A stretch of DNA of 55,517 nt from assembly GCA_022564995.1 (NCBI GenBank), contig JADFKK010000009.1, positions 1 to 55,517 of the forward strand. Reading direction: 5' to 3'. Positions 51,472 to 55,517 of this stretch are shown here, piece after piece (the first letter of the stretch is position 1; each line of letters starts with the position of its first letter). The position numbers and the translations under genes are program-made. The notes under the pieces were generated by a model. That model searched no databases and was not told the DNA's origin. It saw only the letters and a list, made by a program, of their open reading frames with translations. This DNA is from Planctomycetota bacterium (GTDB lineage: Bacteria > Planctomycetota > Planctomycetia > Pirellulales > JADFKK01).

Positions 51472-51886
51472 GTGGTGGCTGGCTCTTGGTAGCCTCGTCT
51501 GCCGATCCCATCTGACACGCAGCGTTTCGCCTCTCTAAGGCGGCGTGTGCGCAGAGTACATCCCGAAGGGGCGTCTTCTACGCCGACGCACGTCGGCCCC
51601 GGCGCCAGACCGGCCGCACGATTCGCCCGACAGTCCACCCGCAGCGGCGTGCTCAGAACGGACAAATAAATGCCTGTCCTTTCTTGCCCTTCTTGCCCCC
51701 TGTCCTTTCTTGCCCTTTGTAGACGAAGAGACGATTTGAACAGATGGGCACGGAGGTCGCAAAGGAGGAAAAGAGGGTTGAGAAACCATCCGGGGTGAAT
51801 CGGGGAACGCGAGTGAGAAAGACCCACTGGCTTGCGCTGCGTGCTGGTATTTCGGCGAATCCTTTTCGCCGCATAACGCGATTTCA
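51472..51886. other. Intergenic stretch with a short tandem repeat
   Basis: About 415 bp without a supported gene. Contains two copies of CCTGTCCTTTCTTGCCCTT in direct order (about 51673-51722). A related sequence in inverted orientation occurs near 51016-51045, so the pair flanks the transposase remnant. Confidence 0.5.
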
Positions 51887-52639
51887 CTACCGACGCGGGA
51901 AATCTACGATGACGCGATGCGTCGTGGTGGCGGGTTGGCCGTCGCGGACGACGGGCTCGCTACGCCAGCGACGCACGGCGCCCACTGCGGCGGCGTCGAG
52001 GATCGGGTGGCCGCTGCTGCGGGTGACGGCGACGTTGCTGACATGCCCGTCGGCGGTGATTCGCAGGCGGAGGTGAACCGTGCCGTGTAGGCCCTGTCGA
52101 TAGGCGGTGATGGGAATGGTCGGCGGCGGCTGGTGATAAAACCTGGCTCGCGCGATGCCGGTTGAACCCGAGGGAATCATTGCCTTCACCGACGGAATCG
52201 ACGTGGCTTGCGTCGCGCGGCGCGGCACGTCCGACCAGCGATGCATCTCGCGCCCGGCGGTGGCCGGCTCATGTCTCGGCGTCGGCTTGACAACTTCCGG
52301 GGGCATCACGTCGCTGGGATTCGCGGAGGCCAACGGTTCCATCTCGACCGGCTTCATTTTCGTTTCTGAGCGGAAAAACCGGCGGTCGGCCACCCGGGCG
52401 CTGTCCATCAGCACGACAACCTGCGAGGCCGGTTCGGCGGTCAGGTCAAACTGTTGGGGCGCAGGGTCGGAGAACGACACCTTCAGCATGATGTCTGGAT
52501 GCCGCCCGACCCGAGACTTTTCGTCCGCCCGGGCTCCTAGCGACGCGATCCCGGCCCAGGCCACACAGGCGATAAACGCCGCATGCAACACGGCCGACGC
52601 GGACAGAGCAAGTCGTGTGATGCGGGAGGATCGAGACAT
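51887..52639 (-). CDS. tonB: TonB-like energy transducer
   Basis: 250 aa from ATG 52639; the open frame begins further upstream at 52789 but that part runs through a palindromic repeat. One N-terminal membrane anchor (LALSASAVLHAAFIACVAWA, about residues 10-29), a Pro/Glu/Lys-containing periplasmic linker (MPPEVVKPTPRHEP) and a C-terminal TonB domain (about 165-250: LHGTVHLRLRITADGHVSNV then AVTRSSGHPILDAAAVGAVR). It transmits proton-motive force to outer-membrane receptors together with ExbB/ExbD, which are not in this window. The receptor gene immediately upstream is the obvious partner. Confidence 0.85.
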   Translation of the reverse strand: MSRSSRITRLALSASAVLHAAFIACVAWAGIASLGARADEKSRVGRHPDIMLKVSFSDPAPQQFDLTAEPASQVVVLMDSARVADRRFFRSETKMKPVEMEPLASANPSDVMPPEVVKPTPRHEPATAGREMHRWSDVPRRATQATSIPSVKAMIPSGSTGIARARFYHQPPPTIPITAYRQGLHGTVHLRLRITADGHVSNVAVTRSSGHPILDAAAVGAVRRWRSEPVVRDGQPATTTHRVIVDFPRR

Positions 52640-52665
52640 GGCGAAAGGCTGGAGGGAAACAGGGT

Positions 52666-52718
52666 CGTGGCAACGGCGTCTCGCCGGTGTTTCACGGTCG
52701 CACGCGCCCGTGCCACGA
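52666..52718. repeat. Palindromic repeat of the CACGGGCG / CACCGGCG family
   Basis: Contains CGTGGCAACGGCGTCTCGCC and GCACGCGCCCGTGCCACG, related to the three hairpins at 20216-20301. Located just upstream of tonB. Confidence 0.75.
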
Positions 52719-52817
52719 ATTTCGGATAGTCTCAAAGAGAATTCGTTGCGAACTTCCCTTATTATTGCTGAAATTTTGACGGTTGGCAATGTGGCGGAGG
52801 GGGTTGGTTACGCGGCG

Positions 52818-52850
52818 AAACCCCCGGCTCCCGCCGGGGGCCGGGGGTTT
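52818..52850 (-). terminator. Strong hairpin after the TonB-dependent receptor gene
   Basis: Perfect 11-bp arms AAACCCCCGGC (52818-52828) and GCCGGGGGTTT (52840-52850), 46 bp past the receptor's stop. No T-run follows, so it may be a dispersed repeat rather than a true intrinsic terminator. Confidence 0.5.
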
Positions 52851-52895
52851 CTAACTGGGTTTTCGCGTGTTTTTGCGAGGGAGTTTCGGCGTGCG

Positions 52896-55070
52896 CTAGC
52901 GCAAAAACTCGTACCCAAACGTCGCCGAAATGCCCGGCCCGTCGACGCCGGAGCCGTGGACTCGGTAGCCTTGATCGAAGATGTTTTCCAGGTTGACACT
53001 TACGCGGTGATGCGCCGCCAGGTAGCGGCCGGCGCGGATGTTCAGCGTGCCGTAGCCGGGCGTGCCGCCGGCGGGGATCCGCGAGTCGCGGGCGTCGCGG
53101 GGGCTGAGGCGATCCTGGTTGTCGACGATCCAGCCGTAGACGTCGAACCAGCCGCACTCGTCGCGCCATCTTAGCCCGATGACGCCCTGGGCCGGTGGGA
53201 TGCGGCTGAGCGGCTCGCCGGCCGTTTCGTTGCGGCCGAACGTGTACCAGAAATTTCCGTGCAGCGCCCAGCCGTCGCCGAGCAGATACTCGCCGGCCAA
53301 CTCGACGCCCTGCACGGTCGCCCTGCCCACATTGCGGCGCTGAAAAAAGTCGACGTCGTCGCTGGGATCGCCCGGCGTGCCGCCGTCGTCGGTGCCGACC
53401 AACACGCGATCGATCAATCCATCCAGGTCGGTCCAAAACACGTAGGCCTGACCGCGAAGATATTCTCGGTCGAGTTTGAAGCCGACCTCATAGTTGATGC
53501 TCGACTCCGGCGACAGACCGACCGTCGGCACGTCGACGCCCTCGTTGACGTTGTCCGAAAAGCTCATCAATTCGTCGAGCCCCGGGGCGCGAAACCCCTC
53601 GGCGATCGAGCCGACCAGGTGAACCCCATCGCCCAATTCGTAGACCAGCCCCACGCTGTAGGTCCAGTCCTGAAAACTTGTGGCCAGCGGCGTGTCGATC
53701 GGCATCACATTGGGAAAGTTCGGGTCGTTGATATCAAACAACGCCACCGTGCCGGCCAAATCGATGTTCGTATAGCGCACGCCGCTGACCGCCGCCAGCC
53801 GATCAGTCACCTGCGTTTCCCACTGCAAGAACGTGCCGATCCGCTCATAAAAACTGTCGTCGGGAAACTGCGGCGTCAGCGCCGTGGGCGCCATCATGCC
53901 GGTCAGGTCGATCCGCATCGCCGTGCTGTCCAAATCGTCGTGATACCAATCGACGCCCCAACTGAACTCGCCGACCCAGCCGACCTGCTTCGAGAATAAC
54001 ATGCTGATCCCGGTCGTCTCGACGTCGAACTCCTTCACGTCTTGGGTTGTGCTGTTCGGCGGCCGGCGGCGCAGTTGACCCTCTTTCTGCCGGCCAAACG
54101 AGCCGGTGATTGTCGCGTTGTCGATCCAGCCGTTCAACTCGCTGCCCCGCCAGCGGATGTAACCCAGGTCGCGCTGCTGCGGGCTGAACAGCCGAGCCTC
54201 GCCGGGAAATTTGTCGGATCGCGGCACGTCGGTCTGTTCGACGTGTTGCAGCGAAACGGTCAATCGTTGGTTGTAGTCGAGCAGATAGTCGAGCTTCACG
54301 TCGCCGGCGTATTGGCTGTAATTAGTGAACGGCTGCCGGCCGAGCCCGCCGCCGCGATCGACGTTTCGCACGTTCAGATAGCTCGACCCGCCGAACACGC
54401 CGGTCCGCCCCACGGTCACGTTCATGTCGGCCCGCGTGTACGAACTGCTGGTGGCGGTGGTCACCCGCTGCGTGATCGCGCCGCTGCGATGATCGTAAAT
54501 GCCCAATCCGTCGGCGCTGCGGGTGACCACGTTGATCACGCCGCCGATGGCGTCGGAGCCGTACAACACCGACTGCGGCCCGCGGACGATTTCGATCCGC
54601 TCGATCATGCCGGGATCGATCAGGCCGAAGTATTGATTCGGCCCGAAGCGAAAGGTCGAGTTATTGAGGCGGATGCCATCGACCAACAGCAGCGTCTGTG
54701 GCCCGGTCAATCCACGCACGAACGGCGAGACCTGGCCGGCGCCGGTGCGTTGGATCAATACGCCGACTTCGCGCTCCAAAGCCCCCGCGATGTCGGTCGG
54801 TGCCCGCTCCGTCAGTTGTTGTCGATCGATGATCGAGGCGTGCGCGGGCGCGTCGAACAGATTGGTGTCGCTGCGGAGGATGCCGGAGGGGTCGAGCGTT
54901 TGTTGAGAGAGCTGGGGAAAGAAGGGCGAATCGGGCACATTGTCGGTCGGGGCTTCTAACCTCGGCGGCTCAGCCTCGACGCGCGTAACGCCCTCGTCTC
55001 CGTCTTCCTGCGCCGCCAGCGGCGCGATCAGCAGCCCCAACAAGCCCAGGATCGCCAGATATCGCTTCAC
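52896..55070 (-). CDS. TonB-dependent outer-membrane receptor
   Basis: 724 aa from GTG 55070, which has GGGAG six bases upstream. Signal peptide (YLAILGLLGLLIAPLAAQ). The plug domain spans about 65-190: HASIIDRQQLTERAPTDIAG, VSPFVRGLTGPQTLLLVDGI and IERIEIVRGPQSVLYGSDAI with GGVINVVT. The rest is a 22-stranded barrel pattern ending in the C-terminal aromatic FGYEFLR. Resembles siderophore, haem or cobalamin receptors; ligand not identifiable. The order receptor then tonB on the same strand, 256 bp apart, suggests joint function. No regulatory box such as Fur could be assigned. Confidence 0.9.
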   Translation of the reverse strand: MKRYLAILGLLGLLIAPLAAQEDGDEGVTRVEAEPPRLEAPTDNVPDSPFFPQLSQQTLDPSGILRSDTNLFDAPAHASIIDRQQLTERAPTDIAGALEREVGVLIQRTGAGQVSPFVRGLTGPQTLLLVDGIRLNNSTFRFGPNQYFGLIDPGMIERIEIVRGPQSVLYGSDAIGGVINVVTRSADGLGIYDHRSGAITQRVTTATSSSYTRADMNVTVGRTGVFGGSSYLNVRNVDRGGGLGRQPFTNYSQYAGDVKLDYLLDYNQRLTVSLQHVEQTDVPRSDKFPGEARLFSPQQRDLGYIRWRGSELNGWIDNATITGSFGRQKEGQLRRRPPNSTTQDVKEFDVETTGISMLFSKQVGWVGEFSWGVDWYHDDLDSTAMRIDLTGMMAPTALTPQFPDDSFYERIGTFLQWETQVTDRLAAVSGVRYTNIDLAGTVALFDINDPNFPNVMPIDTPLATSFQDWTYSVGLVYELGDGVHLVGSIAEGFRAPGLDELMSFSDNVNEGVDVPTVGLSPESSINYEVGFKLDREYLRGQAYVFWTDLDGLIDRVLVGTDDGGTPGDPSDDVDFFQRRNVGRATVQGVELAGEYLLGDGWALHGNFWYTFGRNETAGEPLSRIPPAQGVIGLRWRDECGWFDVYGWIVDNQDRLSPRDARDSRIPAGGTPGYGTLNIRAGRYLAAHHRVSVNLENIFDQGYRVHGSGVDGPGISATFGYEFLR

Positions 55071-55424
55071 GACACTCTCCCTGCTCGACCACTGCGCGCA
55101 GCGGTTACCGCGACACAACCCCTATAATCGTATCGACCGTTACAATCGGTTAACTTACGAAATGATACCGAGTTACCAACAATGGGGCCGACGGGATTCT
55201 TGAGGTCAACACGCTGACCGCAACCTACGAGGCAACACGAATCGACTTGGTCCTTAAAAAAACTGCCCGCGAATTACGCGAATCTACGCGAATGTTCCAC
55301 TCGGTCACCGAAAAAGCGTGTTGATGCGGATGCGCTGAGTCGAATATCATACTGCCAATCAACGTCGCACGATTCGCGTCGATTCGCGTTATTCGGTGCG
55401 CCAGGTTAAGTCTGGTTGATCTTG
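55071..55424. other. Intergenic stretch with an imperfect inverted repeat
   Basis: No gene supported. ACGCGAATCTACGCGAATG-type sequence (55267-55294) and GATTCGCGTCGATTCGCGTT-type sequence (55371-55396) are roughly complementary. Confidence 0.5.
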
Positions 55425-55517
55425 TTAGTTGAAAGGTACTGACTTTGGTAATTGCTCGTTCGCCATGTAGCCGATCGGGCGGGTGTCGGGGTGACCCGGC
55501 GGTCGAAGCCCCGTGAG
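55425..55517 (-). CDS. Possible C-terminal end of a gene leaving the window
   Basis: The minus frame is open from the window edge to TAA at 55425, giving 30 residues ending HPDTRPIGYMANEQLPKSVP-FN. Too short to identify; it could be chance. Confidence 0.3.
   Translation of the reverse strand, partial: LTGLRPPGHPDTRPIGYMANEQLPKSVPFN

Noticed and set aside
51468..51887. 139-codon minus-strand frame
   Set aside because: Covers low-complexity tandem repeats and repeat debris, no motif and no ribosome site.
1..55517. CRISPR array
   Set aside because: No regularly spaced direct repeats were seen; the repeats present are dispersed palindromes.

Overview
The window reads as a chromosomal segment of a planctomycete, most likely of the Pirellulales/Pirellula type. 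The gene content points there: a Tat-exported DUF1501 protein paired with a large cytochrome-type protein carrying two CxxCH motifs, leucine-rich-repeat proteins, a huge PQQ/TPR protein with a discoidin domain, ECF sigma factors, and many short palindromic repeats of several families. Base composition is GC-rich throughout. This assignment is inference from families, not from a marker gene.

Layout. 1-4762: end of a jelly-roll protein and a 1443-aa secreted beta-propeller protein, translationally coupled. 4809-5090: DUF1501 remnant. 5539-7011: DUF3754 (TMEM143-like) membrane protein. 7295-10007: MacA-like adaptor and MacB-type permease without an adjacent ATPase. 10216-14289: LRR protein, a large unrecognised secreted protein with an SH3-like part, and a J-domain/LRR protein. 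14595-23616: a two-copy CsrA-like protein, divergent from an ECF sigma/zinc anti-sigma pair, then a complete RND efflux operon (pump, lipoprotein adaptor, outer-membrane factor). 23676-28333: decayed arsS, an HtrA-like stub, then TVP38/TMEM64 protein, mercuric-reductase-like flavoprotein and a glutamate dehydrogenase lacking its nucleotide-binding loop. 28611-35481: truncated small secreted protein, an esterase fused to a large beta-rich region, DUF1501 and the cytochrome-type partner. 35640-39023: composite DUF3179/FIST remnant, ECF sigma, DUF547 protein, PiT phosphate transporter. 39319-42555: one intact PAS histidine kinase plus wrecked kinase, NtrC-tail and universal-stress-protein remnants. 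42606-49221 (minus strand): a Wadjet/MksBEFG-type operon jetA-jetB-jetC-jetD. 49237-49961: excisionase-like HTH remnant, tyrosine-recombinase remnant and tRNA-Leu(TAA). 50137-55517: DUF420 protein, orphan HicB, wrecked REP-associated transposase, TonB and a TonB-dependent receptor.

The most notable unit is the Wadjet operon sitting in a genomic-island context (tRNA-Leu, integrase and HTH remnants). JetC (SMC ATPase) and JetD (Toprim nuclease) look complete, but the jetA 3' end and jetB 5' end carry several frameshifts and a small deletion, so whether the system works is open.

Two themes run through the window. First, many different short palindromes, several of them inside coding sequences, including one inserted twice in frame in the same gene. 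Second, genes shortened by internal deletion (gdhA, arsS, a histidine kinase, jetB, a transposase). Both could be real genome dynamics; for the deletions an assembly or consensus artefact should be excluded.
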